This document shows positions 42,371-51,378 of a DNA stretch of 64,000 nucleotides, piece after piece. The translations under genes were made by a program, and so were the position numbers. Numbering within the stretch: the stretch's first letter is position 1; each line of letters opens with the position of its first letter. This DNA is from Poseidonibacter lekithochrous (lineage in GTDB: Bacteria > Campylobacterota > Campylobacteria > Campylobacterales > Arcobacteraceae). The notes under the pieces are model-generated. The model ran no database searches and was not told the origin of the DNA. It saw only the letters and a list, made by a program, of their open reading frames with translations. The stretch spans positions 62,001-126,000 of the forward strand of contig NZ_JAHKQT010000032.1 of NCBI RefSeq assembly GCF_018861145.1. Direction: 5' to 3'.

Positions 42371-43518
42371 ATATGCTCTCTTTTTTAGGAGAAACACCTA
42401 CTATTGCACTTCGTTTAGCACAAGAAGAATGTGGTGAGGATGCAATTGTAATATCAACTAAAAAAATATCAAATGCAAATGAAAATGGGCAAAATATGTA
42501 TGAAGTTGTTGTTGCAATCGAAGAAGAAAGTAGCAAAAACAATCATACTTATACTAAACAAGCTACAACAAAAGCTATTCCTCCTAATAAACCTATGCAA
42601 GCTAATGTGTATGATTTTAGAGAAGAAATTCTTAAGATGCAAAAGGCACTAGAGCAAGTAAAACAATCTATTTGGGAACCAAAGAGTCAACTTTATGATT
42701 TAACTATTCCTCATGAATTTATCGATATGTATACATTATTTGAGAAAAATGAGTTTGATCAAGAAATGACATATACAATTATGAAAAAAACTATCAAACA
42801 ATTACCTGTATCATTAAAGTCAAATCCCGCGAAAATTAATGATTTCTTTAAATTAGTATTAAGACGAATAATACCAATTAAATTTGAAGTGCCTTTGCGA
42901 AAACATCAAAGAAAAATAATTATGATGGTAGGGCCTACGGGTGTTGGAAAAACTACTACTATTTCAAAATTAGCAGCTCGATATGCTTATAAACTAGGAC
43001 AAAATTATAAAGTAGGTATTGTAACATTAGATTCGTTTAGAGTAGGTGCTATTGAACAGTTACAAGCATATACAAATATAATGAGATTGCCTTTGGAAAT
43101 TGTAAAAAAACCAGAAGATTTATCAGAAGCACTTTTACGATTAAAAGATTGTAATTATATTTTTATAGATACTGCTGGTTCTAGTCAATATGATATTGAT
43201 AAGATTGAGTTAATAAATGAATATCAAAAAAAAGTAGAAGAATTACCTATTGAAAAAATATTAGTTCTTCCTGCAAATGTTAAGCAGAGTGATTTACTCG
43301 ATATTTATACTAATTATTCTAGATTAAATATTGACTATTTAACTTTTACAAAACTTGATGAAACTAAAAGTTTCGGAAATTTAATATCTTTTTCTCATAA
43401 AACAAAAAAATCAATTACTTACTTTTCGATTGGACAAAATGTTCCAGATGATTTAATTGTTTCAGATTCTTCTTTTTTAATTGATTGTTTTATGAAAAAT
43501 AAATGTGTGAGGAAATAA
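42367..43518 (+). CDS. flhF: FlhF, SRP-type GTPase for flagellar placement
   Basis: Signal-recognition-type GTPase that sets the site of polar flagella, 383 residues. Short basic B domain at the start (LSFLGETPTIALRLAQEECG), N domain near residue 120, then G domain with GPTGVGKTTTISKLA (from about residue 188), TLDSFRVGAIEQL and IDTAGS. Followed three bases later by flhG, its regulatory partner. Confidence 0.95.
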   Translation: MNMLSFLGETPTIALRLAQEECGEDAIVISTKKISNANENGQNMYEVVVAIEEESSKNNHTYTKQATTKAIPPNKPMQANVYDFREEILKMQKALEQVKQSIWEPKSQLYDLTIPHEFIDMYTLFEKNEFDQEMTYTIMKKTIKQLPVSLKSNPAKINDFFKLVLRRIIPIKFEVPLRKHQRKIIMMVGPTGVGKTTTISKLAARYAYKLGQNYKVGIVTLDSFRVGAIEQLQAYTNIMRLPLEIVKKPEDLSEALLRLKDCNYIFIDTAGSSQYDIDKIELINEYQKKVEELPIEKILVLPANVKQSDLLDIYTNYSRLNIDYLTFTKLDETKSFGNLISFSHKTKKSITYFSIGQNVPDDLIVSDSSFLIDCFMKNKCVRK

Positions 43519-43521
43519 TTA

Positions 43522-44340
43522 TTGTTCAATACTATTTCTTCTCAAGCTAGCAAATTAATTAGCTTAACGCGTAAAAAAAAACACTTAGATTCAAAAACTA
43601 AATTAGTAACAATTACTTCAGGAAAAGGTGGAGTTGGTAAGTCAACTTTCACCGCAAATATTGCTTTTTTACTTGCTCAAAAAGGTTTAAAAGTTGCAGT
43701 TTTAGATGCTGACATTGGTTTGGCTAATATGCAAGTATTATTTAATATAAAGCCTAAATATACATTTTTTGACTATATTGATGGTAATAAATCCTTAGAT
43801 GAAGTAATTCTTAATACTTCATATGAAAATATATATTTACTTGCTGGAAAAAGTGGATACCAGTACTCAAATCATTCAAATTCTTTTGTTTTTTCAAGAG
43901 TAGTAGAAGACGTTATTTCTCTAGATAAATATGATATTTTGCTTATAGATACAGGTGCAGGATTAAATGATTTTGTTAAAGAATTTTTATCTATTTCAGA
44001 TAATATAATTGCTTTAACAACAACTGATCCTAGTGCTTTGACTGATGTTTACTCTTTAATGAAAATGTTGTCATTTAATAAAAAGAAATTAATGTTATGT
44101 TTTAATCATACAAAAAATTATAAAATTGGCGAAACTATTGCTAACTCTTTAGTAAATTTGGCTAAGAAAAATAGGTTAAAAGAGGATTTTATGGTAGAAT
44201 ATATAGGTAACGTTTCTACGTCTGCAAATATTTCTACAACTGGAAGGTTAAGAAAACTGTTTACAAAAGAGTTTCTTGAAGATGATTCTACTAAACAACT
44301 GCAAGACGTAATAAGATATTTACTAAAAAATATTTATTAA
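43522..44340 (+). CDS. flhG: FlhG, MinD-type ATPase controlling flagellar number
   Basis: A 272-residue ParA/MinD-family ATPase. Deviant Walker A SGKGGVGKST (residues 33-42), Walker B region LLIDTGAG, and DADIGLANMQ. With FlhF it restricts flagella in number and place. The final basic amphipathic segment (LRKLFTKEFLE, LQDVIRYLL) would bind membrane. TTG start. Gene order flhF-flhG followed by a small membrane protein is kept with Campylobacter and Helicobacter. Confidence 0.94.
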   Translation: MFNTISSQASKLISLTRKKKHLDSKTKLVTITSGKGGVGKSTFTANIAFLLAQKGLKVAVLDADIGLANMQVLFNIKPKYTFFDYIDGNKSLDEVILNTSYENIYLLAGKSGYQYSNHSNSFVFSRVVEDVISLDKYDILLIDTGAGLNDFVKEFLSISDNIIALTTTDPSALTDVYSLMKMLSFNKKKLMLCFNHTKNYKIGETIANSLVNLAKKNRLKEDFMVEYIGNVSTSANISTTGRLRKLFTKEFLEDDSTKQLQDVIRYLLKNIY

Positions 44341-44406
44341 GGTATGGTTAGGTGCAGGCATTTTACATGTTTAATGCTTTATTATTGTTATTAAAAGTTG
44401 AGATTT

Positions 44407-44736
44407 ATGGTTGTTGAACGTTTCTCTCAAAGTGTAATAAATAGTGGAATTTTCCGTTTATTTATTGCATCAGGCTTTTTCGCTACTGTAATATTCTTTG
44501 TTGTAAATGCAGACTTTTATACCCCTCTAGAAATGATTTTTGGTATAATTGGAATAACAATAGTTTTAAAAGGCATATCTAATATTATGCTTTCCATGAT
44601 TATTTCATTTTTTAATTTAGAAAATAAAGAAAATGAATTAAACTTTAAATATAACGAAGAAAAAATTGAATCAATGTTAAGCGAACTTAATGTTCAAGAG
44701 ATTTTATCTTCTAATAATAAATCGAATGCTAGTTAA
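44407..44736 (+). CDS. small membrane protein after flhG, FlgV-like by position
   Basis: A protein of about 109 residues with two membrane helices (IFRLFIASGFFATVIFFVVNA and, after a short loop, MIFGIIGITIVLKGISNIML) and a charged cytoplasmic tail. In Campylobacter and H. pylori a gene of this kind follows flhG and, as I recall, encodes the motor accessory FlgV, with fliA next. Here fliE follows instead. The start is uncertain: TTG at 44398 or ATG at 44407; I choose the ATG because AAAAG lies nine bases upstream. Function is inferred from position only. Confidence 0.6.
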   Translation: MVVERFSQSVINSGIFRLFIASGFFATVIFFVVNADFYTPLEMIFGIIGITIVLKGISNIMLSMIISFFNLENKENELNFKYNEEKIESMLSELNVQEILSSNNKSNAS

Positions 44737-44744
44737 GGAATAAT

Positions 44745-45041
44745 ATGATGAATATATCTTCAATATCAAATGCTATAAGTCCTCTTGGTTTAAATAACAA
44801 TGAACAAAAAATCAATAATGATACTTCATTCCAAAATATGTTAAGTGATGCTATTGGTGAGGTAAATAAAGAGCAAGTAGAAGGTTATAAAGCAATGGAG
44901 GGAATTGCTACAGGGAAAGTTACAAACTTACAAGAAGCTGTTCAGCAAATTGAAGAAGCAGAACTATCTATGAAGTTAGCACTAGAAACTAAAAATAAAG
45001 CAGTTAGTGCATATAAACAAATTATGAATATGCAAATATAA
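44745..45041 (+). CDS. fliE: FliE, MS-ring/rod junction protein
   Basis: Adapter between the MS ring and the rod, 98 residues. Conserved are the FQNMLSDAIGEVNKEQ helix and the C-terminal AVQQIEEAELSMKLALETKNKAVSAYKQIMNMQI region (core SMKLALETKNKAVSAY). ATG with TAAGGAA site. It precedes flgC by nine bases; the fliE-flgC pair is usual. Confidence 0.93.
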   Translation: MMNISSISNAISPLGLNNNEQKINNDTSFQNMLSDAIGEVNKEQVEGYKAMEGIATGKVTNLQEAVQQIEEAELSMKLALETKNKAVSAYKQIMNMQI

Positions 45042-45050
45042 GGATAAATT

Positions 45051-45512
45051 ATGGGTTTTTTTGATGGTTATAATGTATCTACTTCAGGAATGAGTGCACA
45101 AAGAACTAGAATAAATGTAGTAAGTGCAAATATTGCAAATGCAAAAACAACTCATACTCAAGAAGGTGGTCCTTATAAAAAACAACAAGTTGTTTTTGAA
45201 GATGTATTATTAAACCAAACAAAAAAGATAGGTTCAAATGATATTGAAACTACTAATAATAAAAATACTGCTCCTGAACTAAGAGGTGTTGGTGTTAAAG
45301 CTATATTAGATTCTGAATCAAAACCTGTTTTAAGGTTTGAACCAACACATCCTGATGCAAATGAAGAAGGATATGTAGCATATCCAGATATTAATCCTGT
45401 TATTGAAATGGTTGATTTAATAGAAGCTATGAGATCATATGAAGCAAATGTTGCTTCGTTCAATACTCATAAAAATATTGATTCTAAGACATTGGATATA
45501 TTAAAGGTTTAG
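45051..45512 (+). CDS. flgC: FlgC, proximal rod protein
   Basis: Rod subunit of 153 residues with the FlgC signature: FDGYNVSTSGMSAQRTRINVVSANIANA (core SGMSAQRTRINVVSANIAN), GYVAYPDINPVIEMVDLIEAMRSYEAN near the C-terminus. Three bases ahead of the fliK-like gene. Confidence 0.95.
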   Translation: MGFFDGYNVSTSGMSAQRTRINVVSANIANAKTTHTQEGGPYKKQQVVFEDVLLNQTKKIGSNDIETTNNKNTAPELRGVGVKAILDSESKPVLRFEPTHPDANEEGYVAYPDINPVIEMVDLIEAMRSYEANVASFNTHKNIDSKTLDILKV

Positions 45513-45515
45513 CTT

Positions 45516-47570
45516 ATGACAAAACAATTAGATATCTTATCAAGTGAAACAAAAAATGTTACAACAAGCTCTACAAGTACAAATAAGGAAGTAAAACAAG
45601 AAGCTTCATTATTCGATAAGTTATTAGGTGGGGCTGTTAAAAATGCATCAAACGAAAAAGCTGATTCATCATTATCTTCGGTAAGTACAAATAAAGAAGA
45701 AGCTAAAAATCCTATAACTACAGAAAATTCATCAAAAGTAAATGATGATAAAGATTCAATACCTCAAAAAAGTTCATCTTTACTTGATAGATTAGTTCTT
45801 GAAGCAAAAAAAGATGTAGTAAAAAATACTCAAACATCTCAAGTATCTCAAATTACACAACAAACAACATCTGAATCAAATATGGAATCATTAGAATCTT
45901 CAGAAATAAATATAAAGACTGAATTAAAAACGAATGAAACAGTAAAGATAGTTAATAATAAAGAAGAGATAAAAAATAGTGATGTAGTAAAAAAAGAAGA
46001 AGTAAAAAATATAGAGACTCCTAAAATAAATCAACAGACGCAACAGAGTGGTTCAATACTAACAACACAAACAACAATAGATTCAGATGATACAAATATA
46101 AAGACTGAATTAAAAACAAATGAAACAGTAAAGATAGTTGATAATAAAGAAGAGATAAAAAATAGTGATGTAGTAAAAAAAGAAGAAGTAAAAAATCTAG
46201 AGATTCCTAAGATAAATCAACAGACACAACAGACTACTTCAATACCAACAACACAAACATTACAATCCCAAGAAATTCTTGAAACAGTAAAAGTTTCACA
46301 AGTAAATATAGAACTAGATGAAACAAATATAAAGACTGAATTAAAAACAAATGAAACATCTCAAATCATGCAACAATCTAAAACACCTGAACTATTAGAA
46401 TCAACATTAACTACTTCAACAACACAAGTTCAGGAAAGTACAGATGAGATTAAATCATCACAAATAAGTATAGATTCTGAAGAAATAAATATAAAACCAG
46501 AATCAAAAACAAATGAAAATAATAATACAAAATTAGGAAAAGATTTAGCTTCATTAAATAAGGAAAGTATAGTAAATGAAAAAATAAATATTTCTAAAGA
46601 TGAAATAGAGTCTTTGCTAACAAAACAAAAAGAAGAACCAAAATCTTTAATGGATAGTTTAATTGATAAAACTAAAAAACTAAAAAATGAAACTTCATTA
46701 AATGAAGAAGAATCAAAAATATTAAAAAATACAAATACATCTAATAATTCAAAAGAAGTAATTAGTAATATTTACTTAAGTTCTCAAAAAAACAATATAA
46801 ATAATAATGCATTATCAAATAAAAATGAAGCTATTAATTCAGTAAAAAATGCAACAAGTACTGAAGAAGTTAAAGTTAATGCTAAAAAATTAGATTTAAA
46901 TTTAAAAGATATTAGTTTAGAAACTAAAACGGCAGAAGTGAATAAGGATACAGTAAATTTAATTGATAGAAAGAATAGTCTTGATAAAATTATTTTAAAT
47001 AATAATGCAAGACATAATGAAATTACAAACTTAATTACAAAATCAGTTGAAGCAAGTAAAGCAATAATGGAAGATAGTGTAGATAGTGAAAATGAAGTTT
47101 CATTAACGGTAAATCCGGTATTAGCACAAAGTATTCAAACAAAGATTATAGGTGCTAGACAACAAATGTCAAGTATGATGTCAGATATTGCTAGACAAAT
47201 GTATGAAAACTATAAACCTCCCGTAACAGCATTTAGAATAAATTTAACTCCTGGAACTTTAGGAAATATAGCAATTGTTATGAAAAGTGATAAAGATAGT
47301 GGAATAAATATAAGTTTAAATATCTCTAACACTGCAACTCTTGATGCTTTTGTAGATAGTCAAAATAGTTTAAAAAATGCTTTAAATAAAACATTTGAAG
47401 ATGGAACTGAATTTAATTTAGATTTTAGTTCAAATGATCAAAATAGTAATAATTCAGATGATAAAGAAGATAGGAATCAAGCATTTGATAATTCGTCTAA
47501 TACACAAAGTATCTTAGAATCAAGAGAGAAAAACTTAGAATCAGAAGATAGAAATTTAGATTATATGTAA
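45516..47570 (+). CDS. fliK: FliK-like hook-length control protein with internal repeats
   Basis: A 684-residue protein, longer than most FliK. The N-terminal two thirds are Ser/Thr/Asn/Lys/Glu-rich and disordered, with a tandem duplication of 62 residues (about 133-194 and 195-256) built on IKTELKTNETVKIV and two further partial copies. The C-terminal domain (about 540-640) has FRINLTPGTLGNIAIVMKSD and LNISNTATLDAFVDSQ, like the FliK specificity-switch domain. It acts as a secreted ruler and signals FlhB, encoded two genes downstream. Overlaps fliR by one base. Confidence 0.82.
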   Translation: MTKQLDILSSETKNVTTSSTSTNKEVKQEASLFDKLLGGAVKNASNEKADSSLSSVSTNKEEAKNPITTENSSKVNDDKDSIPQKSSSLLDRLVLEAKKDVVKNTQTSQVSQITQQTTSESNMESLESSEINIKTELKTNETVKIVNNKEEIKNSDVVKKEEVKNIETPKINQQTQQSGSILTTQTTIDSDDTNIKTELKTNETVKIVDNKEEIKNSDVVKKEEVKNLEIPKINQQTQQTTSIPTTQTLQSQEILETVKVSQVNIELDETNIKTELKTNETSQIMQQSKTPELLESTLTTSTTQVQESTDEIKSSQISIDSEEINIKPESKTNENNNTKLGKDLASLNKESIVNEKINISKDEIESLLTKQKEEPKSLMDSLIDKTKKLKNETSLNEEESKILKNTNTSNNSKEVISNIYLSSQKNNINNNALSNKNEAINSVKNATSTEEVKVNAKKLDLNLKDISLETKTAEVNKDTVNLIDRKNSLDKIILNNNARHNEITNLITKSVEASKAIMEDSVDSENEVSLTVNPVLAQSIQTKIIGARQQMSSMMSDIARQMYENYKPPVTAFRINLTPGTLGNIAIVMKSDKDSGINISLNISNTATLDAFVDSQNSLKNALNKTFEDGTEFNLDFSSNDQNSNNSDDKEDRNQAFDNSSNTQSILESREKNLESEDRNLDYM
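45911..46510 (+). repeat. tandem duplication within fliK
   Basis: A unit starting TATAAAGACTGAATTAAAAA occurs at 45911 and again at 46097, 186 bases (62 codons) apart, and the two units are nearly identical over about 165 bases. The start of the unit recurs at 46328 (231 bases on, with an insertion) and degenerately near 46490. All spacings are multiples of three, so the reading frame is kept. Confidence 0.85.
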
Positions 47571-48319
47571 TGGAAGCATTTTTATCTTTATTAAATGAAG
47601 ATATTGTTTATCAATTTCTACTTTTATTTGCAAGAATTATAGCATTTGTTGCTTTTATGCCTGTTTTTGGTCATACTGCAGTTAGTTCAACTATAAGAAT
47701 AGCTTTTGCTTTTTATATCACAATCTTTATTTTTCCTTTAGTAAATGTAACAACTTCTGTAACAGAAGACACCTTTATTCTTGCATTAATTTCAGAAATT
47801 ACATTAGGACTTGTTGCTTCAATGTTTATAAATATTATATTCTCATCAGTAAGGGTAATAGGAGAGTTTATTGGTTTTGCAACGGCTTTGTCAATGGCTA
47901 CAATGTTTGATCCAGCTACTGGTTCACAAGAGGGTCTTATATCAAGATTATTATATTGGATTACTATTGTGTTGTTTTTCCAAACAGGAATGTATGAAAT
48001 GACTTTAGTAATTTTGATAAAAAGTTTTTCAATGATTAATTTAGGTACTTTTGATATCTTTTCATATGATGGAATACAAATTGCAATTGATGAAATAAAA
48101 AGAATGTTTGCATTCGCTTTTGCATTCGCATTACCACTATTTTTTATTGGATTTATAATGGATATTTATTATGGATATGGAACTAAATCTATGCCAGCCT
48201 TTTCTCCCTTTGTTATTACATTTCAATTGAAATTTGGATTGATTTTTATATTTTTAATTCTTGGTATGGAAGTTTTTACAGAAGCTTTTACAAATTATTT
48301 TATTTCAAAATTTGAGTAG
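47570..48319 (+). CDS. fliR: FliR, export gate protein
   Basis: Membrane component of the flagellar type III export gate, 249 residues with about six hydrophobic helices. Typical parts are LLFARIIAFVAFMPVFG, ITLGLVASMFINIIF and GFATALSMATMFDPATG. FliP and FliQ, its usual gate partners, are not in the window. Confidence 0.94.
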   Translation: MEAFLSLLNEDIVYQFLLLFARIIAFVAFMPVFGHTAVSSTIRIAFAFYITIFIFPLVNVTTSVTEDTFILALISEITLGLVASMFINIIFSSVRVIGEFIGFATALSMATMFDPATGSQEGLISRLLYWITIVLFFQTGMYEMTLVILIKSFSMINLGTFDIFSYDGIQIAIDEIKRMFAFAFAFALPLFFIGFIMDIYYGYGTKSMPAFSPFVITFQLKFGLIFIFLILGMEVFTEAFTNYFISKFE

Positions 48320-48330
48320 GGAGGTTTATA

Positions 48331-49380
48331 ATGGCTGATGAAGATGAAAAAACCGAAGAACCTACCCAGAAGAAAATAGATGATGCAAAAGCAGAAGGAA
48401 ATGTAAATAAATCTGCAGAAGTAACTGGCGCTGCAATATTAACATTAGGATCTATGTACCTACTATTTTTTTCTTCTTATTCTATGAGTGAAATAAAAAA
48501 AATGATGATGTTTACTTATGGATTTATAGGTGAAGATATGGATGCTTCTGTTTATTATTCTCTAACATACACCATTGTAACTACTTTTTTGTCAGCGTTA
48601 ATGCCTCTTTTTGCTTTGATAATGGTTTTAGTATTTGCTACAAATTGGATGCAATTTGGTTTTGTAGTAACTCCTTTAAAATTCGATCTTCAAAAATTAG
48701 ATCCAATAAAAGGTTTTGGAAATATTTTTGGTTTAAAAAAAGGTATTGAAGCTTTAAAGCTAACTGCTAAACTTACAATTATTGTAGTTGTCATGTTCTT
48801 ATTGTTTTTATTTACACATAAAGTATTTTTATCTATGATGGATTTAGAAACATCTGCATCAATTGCTGCTATGATACAGATGACATTTTATTTTCTGGCT
48901 GCAATATTATTTATTATAATTATTTTTGCTATAATGGATTTTTATTTTACAAGACATTATTATATGAAATCTTTACGTATGAGTAAACAAGATATAAAAG
49001 ATGAATTTAAGAATATGGATGGGGATCCTCAAGTAAAAGGACGTATTAGAAGAATTCAAATGGAAATGTCTAGAAAAAGAATGATGGCCGATGTTCCTGA
49101 TGCAGATGTTGTAATTACAAATCCAACACATTATGCAATTGCTTTAAAATATGATAAAGAAGTGGATTCTGCACCTAAAATGATTGCAAAAGGTATTGAT
49201 TTTATTGCTGTAAAAATAAAAGATATTGCAAAAGAAAATAATATACCAATAATAGAAAACCCTGCTTTAGCAAGAGCCTTGCATGATCAAATAGAACTTG
49301 AACAGCAAATTCCAAGAGAATTTTATAAAGCATTAGCAGATATATTTTCTTATGTATATGAATTAAAAAAGAAAAGGTAA
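48331..49380 (+). CDS. flhB: FlhB, export specificity switch
   Basis: Export gate protein of 349 residues with four membrane helices and a cytoplasmic autocleaving domain; the NPTH motif (264-267) is intact. N-terminal EKTEEPTQKKIDDAKAEGNV is classic. It changes export from rod-hook to filament substrates on a signal from FliK, encoded just upstream. Confidence 0.96.
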   Translation: MADEDEKTEEPTQKKIDDAKAEGNVNKSAEVTGAAILTLGSMYLLFFSSYSMSEIKKMMMFTYGFIGEDMDASVYYSLTYTIVTTFLSALMPLFALIMVLVFATNWMQFGFVVTPLKFDLQKLDPIKGFGNIFGLKKGIEALKLTAKLTIIVVVMFLLFLFTHKVFLSMMDLETSASIAAMIQMTFYFLAAILFIIIIFAIMDFYFTRHYYMKSLRMSKQDIKDEFKNMDGDPQVKGRIRRIQMEMSRKRMMADVPDADVVITNPTHYAIALKYDKEVDSAPKMIAKGIDFIAVKIKDIAKENNIPIIENPALARALHDQIELEQQIPREFYKALADIFSYVYELKKKR

Positions 49381-49383
49381 AGT

Positions 49384-51378
49384 TTGAAAATTATAATACT
49401 TCTATTAATTTTATTAAATCTTCTTTATGCAAAAAAAGATTTTTATTATAGTTTTATAAATTCTTCTGGAGCACAAATTTCTGAAAAAAGAAAACAAACT
49501 ATTAGTGATGGTTTTGACATAATTGAAAATGCAAAACTTTTAGCAAGAGATGGCAAAATTGATGAAGCATATACTTTAATTAAAACATATAAAGCAAAAA
49601 ATAAGATGAATGTTTTAGATTCGGATTTGATTATTCTATATTCTGAATTATCTTTAAAAAAAGAATCAAAAAGATTTTCATTAGAAGCAGAAAAATTACT
49701 AGAAAATGCTATTAATTCCTCTTCAATAAATCAATTTGATTTAGCAAAAGCATACATGTTATTAGTTGAATTAAAACTAAAAATTAATAAAACAAAAGAT
49801 GCTAAATATTTTGCTGAAATCATTATAAATAATTTCGATGATGAACTTACTAAAACATATGGTAAGATTCAACTTGCAAAAGTTTATAAATATCAAAAAT
49901 CTTATGATAAATCAATTAATATACTTTATACTATTTTAACAAAAACAAATGATAAAATGGTGGCTACTGTTGTTGCTGATGAGCTTTTTGATGTATATAT
50001 TGCCAGTGAAGATTTTGAAAAAGCAAATAAATTAATTTCAAATGTATTAAAAAATAATATAGAATATTATGCAAATGATTCATATTTAGCTAATCAAAAA
50101 GTTACTAAACTTATTAAATCTAATATGCCAGAGCATGCGGCTGATATATTAAAAGAGTTATTAAATAAAACTACAAAAGAAGAATCTATTGAAGATTTTA
50201 AATTTAAGCTTGCAAATACTTATATGCTTATGTATGATAGAACAAATTTTTATTTAGAAAAAGCAAAAGAATTATATAAAGATATTATAAGTGACTATTC
50301 TCAAGGTTCATATGCAAAAAAATCTAAAATGACTATTGATGAAATTCTTATGAGACAAGGAAGAGTTAAACCTTCTGTAATTGCAGCAAAATATCAAACA
50401 TCTGAATCAATGCAGCAAAAAGCTTTATTACAAGAATTAATAAATGATAAAGATGATAAAAAATATAAGCTTATTTTACGATCTGAAAAGATATATAAAA
50501 AGATATCAAATTCAATTACAAAAAGATTTGGATATGAATCAATAGAAGCAATTTTCGATGAAGTAAATATTGAAATGATTAAAGAATTCTTAAATACTGA
50601 AAAGTGTTTTGATTTAAATAAGGTATTAAAAACTTCGAGAAGTGAAACTTTAGAAAAATTAATAGAAGATGAAACTATTAAGTTTAAATTTTTCGAATGT
50701 TTAATTGAAGTACCTTATGAAAGAGCTTATTTGCAAGTTAAAAATACTTTTAATGCAAGTAGAGATCCTAATATATATTTATATTTAGAGAGAATGGCAT
50801 ATTCTTTAAAATTGATTGATGAGGCATTAGATTATTCTTCAAAAGTTGAAATGGTAGATAATAGAGATGTTTTAGTAAAAGAATTTTTATATAGATATCA
50901 AATTCTGAAATCAAAAGGAGATAGCCTTTCTTTAGATAAGTTTTTCTCTTACACAAGTAAAAACTTAGATTTTATTGAATTAAATAAAAATAATCCTGTA
51001 ATTGTAGATTTTTACCATGATTACTATTTATATTTATTTAAGAAAAATGATATAAAAAGAGCAAATGAAGTTTTAAATAAATTATATTTAAAACAAAAAG
51101 AATTAAAAGCAAATATTTATTCTCCTTTTGTAGAGATTGAATTGTCAAAGGTATCTAAAAATGAGAATAAGCTTCAAGAATCAATCAATTATTTATTAGA
51201 ATCAAAAGAAAATACGAGAAGATTAAAACCAAATGATGAAGTGAAAATCTATTATGATATTTTAAAATTATATGAAAATACAGGAAATAAAATTAAAAAA
51301 GATGAATATATACAGAAATGTAAAGATGTAAAAGATACAAAAGATAGTTTATATAAAAAAATGTGTGATGAAATGTAA
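49384..51378 (+). CDS. PflA-like periplasmic TPR protein
   Basis: A 664-residue protein with a short signal peptide (residues 1-16, ending LLYA) and a helical-repeat body; IENAKLLARDGKIDEAYTLIK near residue 47 and IQLAKVYKYQKSYDKSINILY near residue 160 read as TPR-like units. Size, secretion and place between flhB and fliI point to a periplasmic motor scaffold of the PflA type, which in Campylobacter and Helicobacter positions the stator ring. I compare it with PflA from memory of its architecture, not an alignment. TTG start. One-base overlap with fliI. Confidence 0.62.
   Translation: MKIIILLLILLNLLYAKKDFYYSFINSSGAQISEKRKQTISDGFDIIENAKLLARDGKIDEAYTLIKTYKAKNKMNVLDSDLIILYSELSLKKESKRFSLEAEKLLENAINSSSINQFDLAKAYMLLVELKLKINKTKDAKYFAEIIINNFDDELTKTYGKIQLAKVYKYQKSYDKSINILYTILTKTNDKMVATVVADELFDVYIASEDFEKANKLISNVLKNNIEYYANDSYLANQKVTKLIKSNMPEHAADILKELLNKTTKEESIEDFKFKLANTYMLMYDRTNFYLEKAKELYKDIISDYSQGSYAKKSKMTIDEILMRQGRVKPSVIAAKYQTSESMQQKALLQELINDKDDKKYKLILRSEKIYKKISNSITKRFGYESIEAIFDEVNIEMIKEFLNTEKCFDLNKVLKTSRSETLEKLIEDETIKFKFFECLIEVPYERAYLQVKNTFNASRDPNIYLYLERMAYSLKLIDEALDYSSKVEMVDNRDVLVKEFLYRYQILKSKGDSLSLDKFFSYTSKNLDFIELNKNNPVIVDFYHDYYLYLFKKNDIKRANEVLNKLYLKQKELKANIYSPFVEIELSKVSKNENKLQESINYLLESKENTRRLKPNDEVKIYYDILKLYENTGNKIKKDEYIQKCKDVKDTKDSLYKKMCDEM

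Noticed and set aside
44341-44406. Spacer after flhG considered for a tRNA or small RNA
   Set aside because: Only 66 bases, no cloverleaf arms or T-loop consensus, and just a 5-bp chance stem.
45905-46520. Direct repeats considered as a CRISPR array
   Set aside because: The units are long, unequal, in frame and part of the fliK coding sequence; there are no short repeats with unique spacers and no cas genes.
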